Positions 15,849 through 28,744 of a stretch of DNA of 64,000 nucleotides are shown here, in pieces; position 1 is the first letter of the stretch, and every line of letters starts with the position of its first letter. The notes below the pieces were generated by a model, which did no database searches, was not told where the DNA came from, and saw nothing but the letters and a program-made list of their open reading frames with translations. Origin of the DNA: Nonomuraea angiospora. GTDB lineage: Bacteria > Actinomycetota > Actinomycetes > Streptosporangiales > Streptosporangiaceae. The DNA lies in NCBI RefSeq assembly GCF_014873145.1, contig NZ_JADBEK010000001.1, positions 12,152,001-12,216,000 of the forward strand, written 5' to 3'. The position numbers were made by a program, and so were the translations under genes.

Positions 15849-17552
15849 GTGGCCATCGACCTGGTGTTACGCAAAGACTGGAACGCCCGCCCGCCGCGCG
15901 GCGACTACACGCAGCTCGACTCCACCAAGGGAGTGAAGGTCCACTACACGGGCGGCAGAGTCGACCCCGGCATCGTCTCCGACCACAGCGGGTGCGTCTC
16001 GCTGGTGCGCTCGATCCAGGCGTTCCACATGGACGACAACGGCTGGATCGACATCGGCTACTGCGTCGACGAGGAGACCGAGCTCCTCACCCGGCAGGGG
16101 TGGAAGTCGTACCGGGACCTGCGCGCGGGCGACGTCGCGCTCACGCTCGACCACGGCACGGGCATGTCCGAGTGGCAGCCCGTGCTGGAGGTGTGCGTGT
16201 TCCCGGCGATGGAGCGGGAGATGATCCGGATGGAGGGGCCCGCCCACTCCTCCCTGACCACCCCCCATCACCGCTGGCCCGTCGAGCGCCAGGCGGGCGA
16301 GGACACGCGGCGCCTGTGGGTGACCACCGAGACCATCGGTCACCGGGACCGCATCCCGGTCGCGGCGCCCTGCGCCGACCTGCCGGCCGAGCCGAAGTGG
16401 TCGGACGCCTTCGTGGAGCTGGTCGCGTGGTTCGCGGCCGGGGGCGAGTCGAGCGCGGGCGCCGTCGCGATCCACCGGTCGCGGCGGGACCCGGCGCAGC
16501 TCATGCGCGTCCGCGCCGCGCTCCACGGCGTCTTCGGCCCTCCCGCTGGGGGCGCGTCCCGCTGGAGGGAGACGGCCAAGGACGATCTCGTCGAGTTCCG
16601 GCTCCCGGCCGACGCCGGACGGCAACTGGTCGAGGTGGCGCCCGGCAGGGTGCCGGGGTACGCGTTCCTCCTGTCACTGACCCGGGCCCAGCTCGCCCTG
16701 TTCCTGGAGACCTCCCTGACGGCGGGCGACGCCGGGCGCGACAGGCTCGCCCGCGAGGACCGGGCGGCGGCGGAGGCGTACATGTTCGCCGCGCTGCTGT
16801 CGGGGTCGGGAGCGGCCATGAGCCGCCTGCCCGAGACCGGCATGTGGCTGACCACGATCCGGCGCCGGCACTCCGTCATGCCCCGGCCCGCCCTGAGGAT
16901 CCGGAGGGAGACCTACCGCGGCCGGATCTGGTGTCCCCGGACCGAGAACCAGAGCTGGCTGGCCCGCCGCGAGGGGACCGTCTACTTCACCGGCAACACC
17001 ATGGTCGCCTGCCCGCACCGCAAGGTGTTCGAGGGGCGAGGTCTGCACCACCTGCCCGCCGCCAACGGCCCCGGGCTCAACGCCGGCCACTACGCGGTGC
17101 TGGGGCTCGTCGGCAACGCGGGGCTCGTCCAGCCGCCCGACGGGGTGCTGCACGCGGTCCTGGACGCCGTCCAGTACCTGCGCGACAAGGGCGGCGCGGG
17201 CACGGAGATCAAGGGGCACCGCGACGGCTACTCGACCGACTGCCCCGGCGACCCGCTCTACGACTGGATCCGGCGCGGCGCGCCCCGGCCGGGCGGGACC
17301 CCGCCCGCGGAGCCGGACGCGCCGTCGTTCCCCGGGCGGCTGCTGAAGTATCCGCCGGTCATGCACGGCGAGGACGTGCGCACCTGGCAGGCGCGGATGA
17401 GCAAGCGCGGCTTCGACCTGGCCGTGGACGGGGCGTACGGCGCCGGGTCGCGCGAGGCGTGCCGCAGGTTCCAGCGGCGGCAGGGCATCGAGGACGACGG
17501 GGTCGTGGGCCCCCTGACCTGGCGGCTGACGTGGGAGGCGCCCGCGTCGTGA
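15849..17552 (+). CDS. Peptidoglycan N-acetylmuramoyl-L-alanine amidase interrupted by an intein
   Basis: 567 codons, of which 312 are an intein; the spliced host would be 255 residues. The host is an Amidase_2/PGRP domain: zinc His in VHYTGG (residue 32), then DIGY (68-71) that continues after the intein as TMVACPHRKVFEGRG, NAGHYAVLGLVGN, and the second zinc His and Cys in EIKGHRDGYSTDCPGDPLYDWI. A C-terminal PG_binding_1 domain follows (VMHGEDVRTWQARMSKRGFD to GVVGPLTW). The enzyme cuts the MurNAc-L-Ala bond. There is no signal peptide, as in phage endolysins, so the gene may have phage ancestry. GTG start, CGGAG eight bases upstream. The unspliced protein should be inactive because the intein splits the conserved DIGY-CPH loop. 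Confidence 0.9.
   Translation: MAIDLVLRKDWNARPPRGDYTQLDSTKGVKVHYTGGRVDPGIVSDHSGCVSLVRSIQAFHMDDNGWIDIGYCVDEETELLTRQGWKSYRDLRAGDVALTLDHGTGMSEWQPVLEVCVFPAMEREMIRMEGPAHSSLTTPHHRWPVERQAGEDTRRLWVTTETIGHRDRIPVAAPCADLPAEPKWSDAFVELVAWFAAGGESSAGAVAIHRSRRDPAQLMRVRAALHGVFGPPAGGASRWRETAKDDLVEFRLPADAGRQLVEVAPGRVPGYAFLLSLTRAQLALFLETSLTAGDAGRDRLAREDRAAAEAYMFAALLSGSGAAMSRLPETGMWLTTIRRRHSVMPRPALRIRRETYRGRIWCPRTENQSWLARREGTVYFTGNTMVACPHRKVFEGRGLHHLPAANGPGLNAGHYAVLGLVGNAGLVQPPDGVLHAVLDAVQYLRDKGGAGTEIKGHRDGYSTDCPGDPLYDWIRRGAPRPGGTPPAEPDAPSFPGRLLKYPPVMHGEDVRTWQARMSKRGFDLAVDGAYGAGSREACRRFQRRQGIEDDGVVGPLTWRLTWEAPAS
16062..16997 (+). other. Intein (312 residues, degenerate LAGLIDADG endonuclease) inside the amidase
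   Basis: In-frame insertion from Cys1 (codon 16062) to Asn312 (codon 16995), followed by Thr (+1). Block A is CVDEETELLTRQGWKSYRDL, block B is SSLTTPHHRW (TxxH at 66-69), block F is YRGRIWCPRTENQSWLARRE and block G is GTVYFTGN. The penultimate residue is Gly rather than the usual His, which is tolerated in some inteins. Two LAGLIDADG-like segments, AFVELVAWFAAGGES (116-130) and LALFLETSLTAGDAG (211-225), lie between blocks B and F, but the expected acidic metal ligands look lost or shifted, so the endonuclease is probably dead while splicing residues Cys1, Asn312 and Thr+1 are intact. Confidence 0.88.
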
Positions 17553-17617
17553 ATCTGGGCCCTGAATCTGGGGTGGACCGGGGTCGGCGACACGCCGATC
17601 CTGGGGTGGACCCGGGG

Positions 17618-17647
17618 TTACCGCGCCTTCGGAGCTGCGCCTAGTAT
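17618..17647 (+). promoter_or_regulatory. Promoter of mutA (leaderless)
   Basis: TTACCG (17618-17623), an 18-bp spacer and TAGTAT (17642-17647). The mutA ATG begins six bases after the -10 box, so transcription should start at or next to the start codon; no ribosome-binding site is present. Confidence 0.6.
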
Positions 17648-17653
17648 CCGACC

Positions 17654-19380
17654 ATGGAACTGGCCACGGGGTTCGAGTCCATCTCGCGAGACGGCTGGCG
17701 GGCGCTGGCGGTCGAGGTCCTGCGCAAGTCGGGCATCGAGACGGAGGCGCCGGAGGAGGCGCTGTCCACCGCGACCTACGACGGGGTGACGGTCGCGCCG
17801 CTCTACGACCTGGACGACCTGCCCGGCGATCCCGGGCTGCCCGGTGAGGCGCCTTACGTGCGCGGGGCCCGCGGCACCCCAGGCTGGGACGTGCGCCAGC
17901 GGCACGCCGTGGCCGACCCCGAGGCGGTGCTGGCCGACCTGGAGAACGGGGTCACCTCGCTGTGGCTCGTCGTCGGCGACGGCGCGATCCCGGTGGACGC
18001 GCTGGGCGCCGTGCTCAAGGACGTCTACCTCGACCTGGCGCCGGTCGTGCTGGAGGCCGGGGAGCGGGTACGGGAGGCCGCCGAGGTCCTGTTCGGGCGC
18101 GGCAGCGCGGTGCGGGGCAACCTGGGCGCCTCCGCCGTAGGGGGTCCTGGGCTGGAGCTGGCCCGGCGCTGCGTGGACGGGTTCCCCGGACTCGGGGCCG
18201 TCACCGTCGACGCCACCCCCTTCCACGACGCGGGCGGCAGCGACGCCGAGGAGCTGGGCTGCTCGATCGCCCGGGGCGTCGCCGAGCTGCGGGCGCTCAC
18301 GGACGGCGGGCTCTCTGTCGAGCAAGCGCTAGGGCAGATCGAGTTCCGCTACGCCGCCACCGCCGACCAGTTCGCCACCATCGCCAAGCTGCGCGCGGCC
18401 CGCCGGCTGTGGGCCAGGGTCGCCGAGGTCTGTGACGCCGCCGGGCACGGAGGCCAGCGGCAGCACGCGGTGACCAGCTCGGCCATGATGACCGCCCGCG
18501 ACCCCTGGGTCAACATGCTGCGCACCACCCTGGCCTGCTTCGCCGCCGGGGTCGGCGGCGCGGAGGCGGTCACGGTGCAGCCGTTCGACGCCTGCCTCGG
18601 GCTGCCGGACGCCTTCTCGCAGCGCATCGCCCGCAACACGCAGGCGCTGCTGCTGGAGGAGTCGGGCCTCGGGCGCGTCATCGACCCCGCCGGCGGCTCC
18701 TGGTACGTCGAGCGCCGCACCGCCGACCTCGCCGAACGCGCGTGGGCCTGGTTCCAGGAGATCGAGGCGGCGGGCGGGATCACCCGGGCCGGCGGGCTGG
18801 TGGCGGACCGGATCGCCGCCACCCGCGCCCGCCGCGCCGACGACGTCGCCCACCGCCGCCTGCCCATCACGGGCGTGAGCGAGTTCCCCGACGTGCACGA
18901 GAAGCCCGTACGCCCGCCCACGCCGGCGCAGGCCGCCTCCGAGACGGGCGGCCTGCCCCGGATCCGCTACGCCGAGGAGTTCGAGGCCCTGCGCGACCTG
19001 GCCGACGCGCAGCCCGAGCGGCCCACGGTGTTCCTCGCCACGATCGGGCCCGTGGCCGCCCACACCGCGCGGGCCGCGTTCGCCGCCAACCTGTTCCAGG
19101 CGGGCGGGCTGGACACCGAGACCGCCGGTCCCGGGGCCGACCCCGAGCAGATCGCCACCGCGTTCGCCGTGAGCGGCGCCTCCGTCGCCTGCCTGTGCTC
19201 GACCGACAAGCTCTACGCCCAGCACGCCGCCGCCGTCGCCACCGCACTGCGCAAGGCCGGTGCGAGGAAAGTCTGGCTGGCGGGGAAGGGGGAGTACGAA
19301 GGCGTGGACGGAAACCTCTACGCGGGCTGCGACGCGCTGGCCGTGCTCCGCGAGACCTTCGACGACCTGGAGGTGACCCG

Positions 19381-19384
<4 letters not shown>
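17654..19384 (+). CDS. mutA: Methylmalonyl-CoA mutase, small (non-catalytic) subunit
   Basis: 576 residues; family members are usually 600-640. It shares the mutase TIM-barrel pattern with the large subunit ([38 protein letters not shown]) but its C-terminal B12-like domain lacks the DxHxxG cobalamin ligand motif, as expected for the non-catalytic chain. With MutB it interconverts (R)-methylmalonyl-CoA and succinyl-CoA, feeding propionate or odd-chain carbon to the TCA cycle or supplying extender units for polyketides. Its TGA overlaps the mutB ATG (ATGA). Expression from the leaderless promoter directly upstream is likely. Confidence 0.93.
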
Positions 19385-23741
<4,357 letters not shown>

Positions 23742-23852
23742 GAGGGGAGTGACTCCTGTGACGGCTGAGGTTAGAACTCCAGCACCCTACTGGCAAATGT
23801 CAAGACTTGTCAGAGCTTAGGCTGATCAACTGGGAAGAAAGGGGTAAGCCGG

Positions 23853-24812
23853 GTGCACTCGCTGGAGGACTACGCCCGAGGCGTACGGGCCGGGTCCCGT
23901 ACGTGGATCGCCCGCGCGATCACGCTGGTCGAGTCGACCAGGCCCGACCACAACGTCCTGGCACAGCGTCTGCTCGTCGAGCTCACCCCGCTGTCCGGCC
24001 ACGCGCGCCGGATCGGGATCTCCGGCGTGCCCGGCGTGGGGAAGTCCACGTTCATCGACGCCCTCGGGACGATGCTGACCGAGCAGGGCCACAAGGTGGC
24101 CGTCCTGGCCGTCGATCCCTCCTCCACCAGGACGGGCGGCAGCATCCTCGGCGACAAGACCCGCATGGCCCGCCTGTCGGTCGACCCCGCAGCGTTCATC
24201 CGCCCCTCGCCCACCTCCGGCACCCTGGGCGGGGTCACCAAGGCGACCAGGGAGGCCATGGTCGTCGTGGAGGCCGCCGGCTTCGACGTCGTGCTGGTCG
24301 AGACCGTCGGCGTGGGCCAGTCGGAGACCGCGGTGGCCGACATGGTGGACACGTTCCTGCTGCTCACGCTGGCCCGCACCGGCGACCAGCTCCAGGGCAT
24401 CAAGAAGGGCGTGCTGGAGCTCGCGGACGTCATCGCGGTCAACAAGGCCGACGGCGAGCACGAGCTGCCCGCCAGGAAGGCGGCGCGGGAGCTGGCGGGC
24501 GCGCTGCGCATGCTCCGCTCCGACTCCACACCGCCGCCGGTGCTCACGTGCAGCGGGCTCACCGGCGACGGGCTGGACAAGCTCTGGCGGCACGTGCTGA
24601 CCCACCAGGAGTCGATCGACCTGGCCGCCAAGCGCCGCGGGCAGCAGGTCGGGTGGACGTGGACGCTGGTGCGCGACCGGCTGCTGTCCGAGCTGCGCCA
24701 CGACCCCGAGGTGGCGGCGATCACCGAGGAGGTCGAGCGGGAGGTCCTGGCGGGCGAGCTGACCCCCGCGCTCGCGGCCGACCGGCTCCTGTCCGCCTTC
24801 AAACGGCCCTGA
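23853..24812 (+). CDS. meaB: MeaB/ArgK-type GTPase, methylmalonyl-CoA mutase chaperone
   Basis: 319 residues. The P-loop is ISGVPGVGKSTFIDALG (near 56-72), followed by VLAVDPSSTRTGGSILGDKTRM, the switch region VVLVETVGVGQSE and the guanine-specificity motif AVNKADGE. MeaB gates cofactor loading and protects methylmalonyl-CoA mutase from inactivation. It lies on the same strand as mutAB but is separated from them by the convergent kinase gene, so it must have its own promoter or depend on long read-through. GTG start with AAGGGG seven to ten bases upstream. Direct functional partner of MutB. Confidence 0.93.
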   Translation: MHSLEDYARGVRAGSRTWIARAITLVESTRPDHNVLAQRLLVELTPLSGHARRIGISGVPGVGKSTFIDALGTMLTEQGHKVAVLAVDPSSTRTGGSILGDKTRMARLSVDPAAFIRPSPTSGTLGGVTKATREAMVVVEAAGFDVVLVETVGVGQSETAVADMVDTFLLLTLARTGDQLQGIKKGVLELADVIAVNKADGEHELPARKAARELAGALRMLRSDSTPPPVLTCSGLTGDGLDKLWRHVLTHQESIDLAAKRRGQQVGWTWTLVRDRLLSELRHDPEVAAITEEVEREVLAGELTPALAADRLLSAFKRP

Positions 24813-24839
24813 GACGGGAGACGCGCGGCGCACTGGTCT

Positions 24840-24856
24840 ATCCCAAATGGTGGGAT
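24840..24856. promoter_or_regulatory. Small inverted repeat upstream of acyl-CoA synthetase
   Basis: ATCCCA and TGGGAT separated by five bases, 42 bp before the acyl-CoA synthetase start. It is a possible repressor half-site pair; nothing else supports it. Confidence 0.25.
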
Positions 24857-24898
24857 TGCTCTTAGAGTCGGCGTCAACACCGTCCAGGAGGTTCAGGC

Positions 24899-26653
24899 AT
24901 GGCCAGCATTCCGTCCCTGCTGCGCGACCGGATCGCGGCGACCCCCGACGCCGAGGCGTACCGATTCCCCTCGGACGACGGCTGGGCCTCGCTGTCGTGG
25001 CGCGAGGTGGGCGAACGCGTGCGCGGGCTGGCCCTGGGCCTGGCCGGGCTGGGCTCGGGGCCCGGCAAGCGGGTCTCCATCCTCTGCTCGACCCGGGTCG
25101 AGTGGATCCTGGCCGACCTCGCGGTGCTGGCGACCGGAGCGGCCACGACCACGATCTACCCGTCCAACACGGCGGCCGAGTCGGCGTTCGTCATCACCGA
25201 CTCCGGCAGCACGATCGTCATCGCCGAGAACGACGAGCAGGTGGCCAAGCTCAGGTCCGTCCAGAAGGAGCTGCCCGACGTCACCCACGTCGTGGTCGTC
25301 GACGGCTCGCCCAGCGACGACGGCTGGGTGGTCACCCTCGCCTCTCTCAGCGGTGAGGGCGACTACGACGCCATGGTGGACGCCATCGCCCAGGACGACC
25401 TGGCCACCCTCATCTACACCTCGGGCACCACCGGCCGCCCCAAGGGCGTGGAGCTGACCCACGACAACTGGCTCTACGTCTCCGAGGCCGTCCGCAAGCT
25501 CGGCCTGCTCTCCACGTCCGACCTGCACTTCCTGTGGCTGCCGCTGTCGCACTCGTTCGGCAAGCTGCTGGAGGTCGTCATGATCGACATCGGCGTGCCG
25601 ACCGCGATCGACGGCCGCCTCGACAAGATCGCCGAGAACCTCGGCGCCGTCAGGCCGACGTTCATGGCCGCCGCGCCGCGCATCTTCGAGAAGATCCACA
25701 ACACGGTCGTGGCCACCGTGCGCCGCGAGGGCGGGATCAAGCTGCGCATCTTCGACTGGGCGAAGCAGACCGGCATCCGGGTCGTCAGGGCCCGCCAGCG
25801 CGGGGCGGACGTCCCGGTCACCACCCGGGTCGAGCACGCCGTGGCCGACCGCCTGGTCTTCGCCAAGCTCCGCGACCGGTTCGGCGGCCGGATCCGCTTC
25901 TTCATCTCCGGCGCCGCCCCGCTCTCGCAGGACATCGCCGAGTTCTTCGACGCGGCGGGCCTGACCATCCTGGAGGGGTACGGGCTGACCGAGTCGTCGG
26001 CGGGCAGCTTCCTCAACCGGCCGGAGTCGGTGAAGTTCGGCACGGTCGGGCCGCCGCTGCCGGGCACCGAGGTCCGCATCGCCGACGACGGCGAGGTTCT
26101 CATCGGCGGGCGCGGCATCATGCGCGGCTACCACGGGCTGCCGGAGGAGACGGCCGAGGCGCTGGAGGAGGGCTGGCTGCACACCGGCGACATCGGCGAA
26201 CTCGACGAGGCCGGGCGGCTGCGCATCACCGACCGCAAGAAGGAGCTGATCAAGACCTCGGGCGGCAAGTACGTCGCGCCCACGTACCTGGAGGGCCGGA
26301 TCAAGGCGGCCTGCCCATACGCCTCGCACGTCTTCGTCCACGGTGACCGGCGCAACTACGTCACCGCGCTGGTCACGCTGGACATGGACGTCGTCAAGCC
26401 GTGGGCCCAGGCCGAGGGACTGCCGTCCGATCCCGAGGAGCTGCGCGAGCACCCGCGCGTGCGCGAGGAGGTCGGGCGGGCCATCGACCAGGTCAACGCC
26501 GACCAGGCCAGCTACGCGACGGTCAAGAAGTTCGCGATCCTGGCCGAGGACTTCACCGTGGAGACGGGCGAGCTGACGGCCAGCCTCAAGATCAAGCGCA
26601 AGGCCGTCGAAGAGCGCCACGGCAAGACCCTCGACTCCTTCTACGACGGGTGA
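24899..26653 (+). CDS. Long-chain fatty acyl-CoA synthetase (FadD15-like)
   Basis: 584 residues. AMP-binding signature TLIYTSGTTGRPKGVELTHDN (near 170-190), the adenylate motif EGYGLTESSAGSF, the hinge LRITDRKKELIKTSGGKYV and the terminal catalytic-Lys region TASLKIKRKAV are all present. It activates fatty acids to acyl-CoA with ATP, either for beta-oxidation or lipid synthesis. A perfect AGGAGG stands in front of ATG 24899. Its TGA overlaps the GTG of a thioesterase gene, so acyl-CoA formation and hydrolysis are made together. Downstream of meaB, it may connect odd-chain fatty acid breakdown with the mutase; that link is inference. Confidence 0.92.
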   Translation: MASIPSLLRDRIAATPDAEAYRFPSDDGWASLSWREVGERVRGLALGLAGLGSGPGKRVSILCSTRVEWILADLAVLATGAATTTIYPSNTAAESAFVITDSGSTIVIAENDEQVAKLRSVQKELPDVTHVVVVDGSPSDDGWVVTLASLSGEGDYDAMVDAIAQDDLATLIYTSGTTGRPKGVELTHDNWLYVSEAVRKLGLLSTSDLHFLWLPLSHSFGKLLEVVMIDIGVPTAIDGRLDKIAENLGAVRPTFMAAAPRIFEKIHNTVVATVRREGGIKLRIFDWAKQTGIRVVRARQRGADVPVTTRVEHAVADRLVFAKLRDRFGGRIRFFISGAAPLSQDIAEFFDAAGLTILEGYGLTESSAGSFLNRPESVKFGTVGPPLPGTEVRIADDGEVLIGGRGIMRGYHGLPEETAEALEEGWLHTGDIGELDEAGRLRITDRKKELIKTSGGKYVAPTYLEGRIKAACPYASHVFVHGDRRNYVTALVTLDMDVVKPWAQAEGLPSDPEELREHPRVREEVGRAIDQVNADQASYATVKKFAILAEDFTVETGELTASLKIKRKAVEERHGKTLDSFYDG

Positions 26654-27102
26654 GCGATCCCGCCGTGATCTCCCACCTGCCGGTGCGGCCGAGGCACTGC
26701 GACGCCCAGGCCATGATGCACGCCTCCCGGTACTACGAGTACATCGAGGACGCGTTCCTCGACTGGATCGGGGCCCGCGGCGGCTACGACCGGCTCCGGC
26801 GGGAGGGCGCCGACCTGGTGGTCAAGGCGAGCGGGTGCGAGCACCACGCGCCCGCCCGCCTCGGCGACGTGCTGGCCGTGGAGAGCGCGCCGGCCAGGGT
26901 CGGCACCACGTCGATCACCATGAGGTTCACGATGCGGCGCGGGGACGAGCTGGTGGCCGTCGGGACGGTCACGTACGTGTGCGTTCGCGACGGCCACCCC
27001 GCCCGCCTGCCCGACATGCTCAGAGGACCCGCTTCGCCCCCGGCAGCGACCGCACCAGGTACGCCAGCCCCCAGCACAGCGGCAGCGCCACCACCGCCAT
27101 GA
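26650..27102 (+). CDS. Hot-dog fold acyl-CoA thioesterase (4HBT-like)
   Basis: 150 residues; the hot-dog domain covers about 1-122: HLPVRPRHCDAQAMMHASRYYEYIEDAF with the catalytic-position Asp, and TTSITMRFTMRRGDELVAVGTVTYVCV. Coupled to the acyl-CoA synthetase through GTGA. The last 27 residues (RGPASPPAATAPGTPAPST...) are low-complexity and lie entirely antisense to the convergent acyltransferase gene, so the original stop was probably lost and the frame now runs 83 bp into its neighbour. Substrate not determinable. Confidence 0.8.
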   Translation: MSDPAVISHLPVRPRHCDAQAMMHASRYYEYIEDAFLDWIGARGGYDRLRREGADLVVKASGCEHHAPARLGDVLAVESAPARVGTTSITMRFTMRRGDELVAVGTVTYVCVRDGHPARLPDMLRGPASPPAATAPGTPAPSTAAAPPPP

Positions 27103-28093
27103 TCGCGAACTTGACGACCGCGATCGCCTCCAGCGGGCGCAGCGCGTAGCCGATGGCGACCAGCACGATCGGGTGGATGATGTAGACGGTGAAGGCGTGG
27201 TCGGACAGGAACCTCCCGCGCGGCCCCTGCCCGGCGAAGCGCTCCCGGAAAAGCACCGTCAGCCCGATGATCATGCTGACCGCGAAGGCCGACTCCCAGG
27301 TGGCCACCACCGCCGAGTTGACCGTCCCGCTGGTCATGGACGAGAGCGGCAGCAGCACGGCGGTCGACACGCCCGCCGCGGCGAACGCCAGGTGCCCCGC
27401 CCGCGCGGGCAGCGTCTCGAACCAGCCGCGCCGGAAGGCCACGCATCCGAGCGCGAACATGGCGACGTACTGCGGCAGGAAGCTCGGCGTCGGCAGCCCG
27501 AGCACCGGCACATAACTACCGGTCGGCACCGGGATCCGCCACAGGAACGTGGCGAGCGACAGGCCCAGGACGAACAGCACGACCGACCGCGGCCGCAGCG
27601 GCGCGGGGCTCGGCTCGGGCGCCGGCCGCCGGCTCCGCCACCACGCGTACGCCAGCGCGAAGACGATCAGCACCTCGGCGAACCACATGGGCCCCGGGTC
27701 CCACGAGCCCAGGTAGTACTGCCAGTACGGCATGTCCGGGCGCTGCGCGAGCCCGCCGAAGTTCACCAGCGGCCGGAGCAGGACGAGGAAGACGAGCAGC
27801 GGGATGCCCAGCCGCACCAGCCGGTCCCGCACGAAGGCCCGCGAGCCCTTGCGGTCGTAGGACCCGGGGGTGAAGAAGCCGGAGATGAGGAAGAAGAACC
27901 CCATGAAGAACGCCTGGTTGAACACCACCAGGATGTCGAGCGCGACCCCCGACGGGTCCTTGGCGGGCTCGGTGTAGAACCACAGGGGGATGTTCCCGTA
28001 CGTGACGGCGGCGTGGTGGATGACCACCAGCGCGGTCAGCACGATCCGCAGGTTGTCGATCGAGTGGAGCCTTGTCCTCGGTTCGGTCTTCAT
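27020..28093 (-). CDS. Acyltransferase 3 family membrane protein
   Basis: 357 residues with about ten hydrophobic helices. The family's N-terminal signature is LHSIDNLRIVLTALVVIHHAAVTYG, containing the catalytic His pair region, followed by NQAFFMGFFFLISGFFTPGSYDRKG and RDRLVRLGIPLLVFLVLLRPL. Such proteins O-acetylate or O-acylate carbohydrates or other compounds at the membrane. ATG 28093 overlaps the stop of the upstream TetR gene (ATGA) with AAGGG ten bases before; a second ATG nine bases earlier lies inside that gene. The pair forms a regulator-target operon. Acceptor unknown. Confidence 0.88.
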   Translation of the reverse strand: MKTEPRTRLHSIDNLRIVLTALVVIHHAAVTYGNIPLWFYTEPAKDPSGVALDILVVFNQAFFMGFFFLISGFFTPGSYDRKGSRAFVRDRLVRLGIPLLVFLVLLRPLVNFGGLAQRPDMPYWQYYLGSWDPGPMWFAEVLIVFALAYAWWRSRRPAPEPSPAPLRPRSVVLFVLGLSLATFLWRIPVPTGSYVPVLGLPTPSFLPQYVAMFALGCVAFRRGWFETLPARAGHLAFAAAGVSTAVLLPLSSMTSGTVNSAVVATWESAFAVSMIIGLTVLFRERFAGQGPRGRFLSDHAFTVYIIHPIVLVAIGYALRPLEAIAVVKFAIMAVVALPLCWGLAYLVRSLPGAKRVL

Positions 28094-28710
28094 TTCCGGC
28101 ATGCCCTTTCGAAGAGGTCGGCCAGCTCGCGCGCGTGTGCTTCGAGGTCGTGGTCGGGATAGGCGGCCCAGTAGCCGAACATGCTGTCCATGGCCGCCGA
28201 CAGCGTGACGGACATGACGCGGAGGTCGAAGTCCCTGAACTCGCCGGTGCGCTGCCCGAGCCTGAAGATCTGCTCCAGTCCCCGGTAGATCTCCTCACTG
28301 GTGCGCACGCCGTAGCGGGGCTTGCCGTCGGCGGTGCGCAGGTTGTTGAAGATCTCGCCGAGCGCCAGGATCTGCGAGCGGTGCTTGCGCATGTGCGCGG
28401 CGTTGGCGACGACGTACGTCCGCAGCAGCGCGCCGGCCCCCTCCACGCCCTCCATCGTGGCCAGCACGTGATCGGCGGCCTCCGTGTAGGCGCGGATGAC
28501 CACCTCCTCCATCAGCTCGTCCTTGCCGGCGAAGTGGTAGGAGATGACGCCCTTGCTGATGCCCGCGTGCTTGGCGATGCGCGCAAGGGACGCCTGGGCG
28601 AACCCGACGTCGGCGATCACCTCCACGGCCGACGCCACGATCTGCGCGCGCCTGGCCTCCTCGATGAACGACCGCCGCTTCTGGCCGTCCGGCTCATTTT
28701 CTGACCGCAT
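28090..28710 (-). CDS. TetR family transcriptional regulator
   Basis: 206 residues. Helix-turn-helix in ARRAQIVASAVEVIADVGFAQASLARIAKHAGISKGVISYHFAGKDELM; the C-terminal dimerisation domain is of the BetI-like/TetR_C_6 type (LRTYVVANAAHMRKHRSQ). Overlaps the acyltransferase gene downstream by ATGA, so it probably controls it. The spacer to the divergent pseudogene contains two TGGCCA hexamers centred 20 bp apart, a fitting operator. ATG 28710 has no ribosome site and may be leaderless; TTG 28716 is possible. Confidence 0.88.
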   Translation of the reverse strand: MRSENEPDGQKRRSFIEEARRAQIVASAVEVIADVGFAQASLARIAKHAGISKGVISYHFAGKDELMEEVVIRAYTEAADHVLATMEGVEGAGALLRTYVVANAAHMRKHRSQILALGEIFNNLRTADGKPRYGVRTSEEIYRGLEQIFRLGQRTGEFRDFDLRVMSVTLSAAMDSMFGYWAAYPDHDLEAHARELADLFERACRK

Positions 28711-28735
28711 GGCCAAAATTTAACACAGGTGGCCA
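28710..28735. promoter_or_regulatory. Putative TetR operator, paired TGGCCA
   Basis: TGGCCA at 28710-28715 and 28730-28735, with AT-rich DNA between them (AAAATTTAACACA) that also offers -10 hexamers for the regulator. The spacing of 20 bp suits two dimers on one helical face. It covers the start codon of the tetR gene. Confidence 0.4.
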
Positions 28736-28744
28736 GAGACGGCG

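Noticed and set aside
17553..17641. Near-repeats of TGGGGTGGACC before mutA
   Set aside because: Two imperfect short copies in G-rich DNA; too weak to call an operator, and the mutA promoter explains the region.
27173..28162. Plus-strand frame across the acyltransferase gene
   Set aside because: Antisense shadow; the minus strand shows a complete acyltransferase 3 protein with membrane helices.
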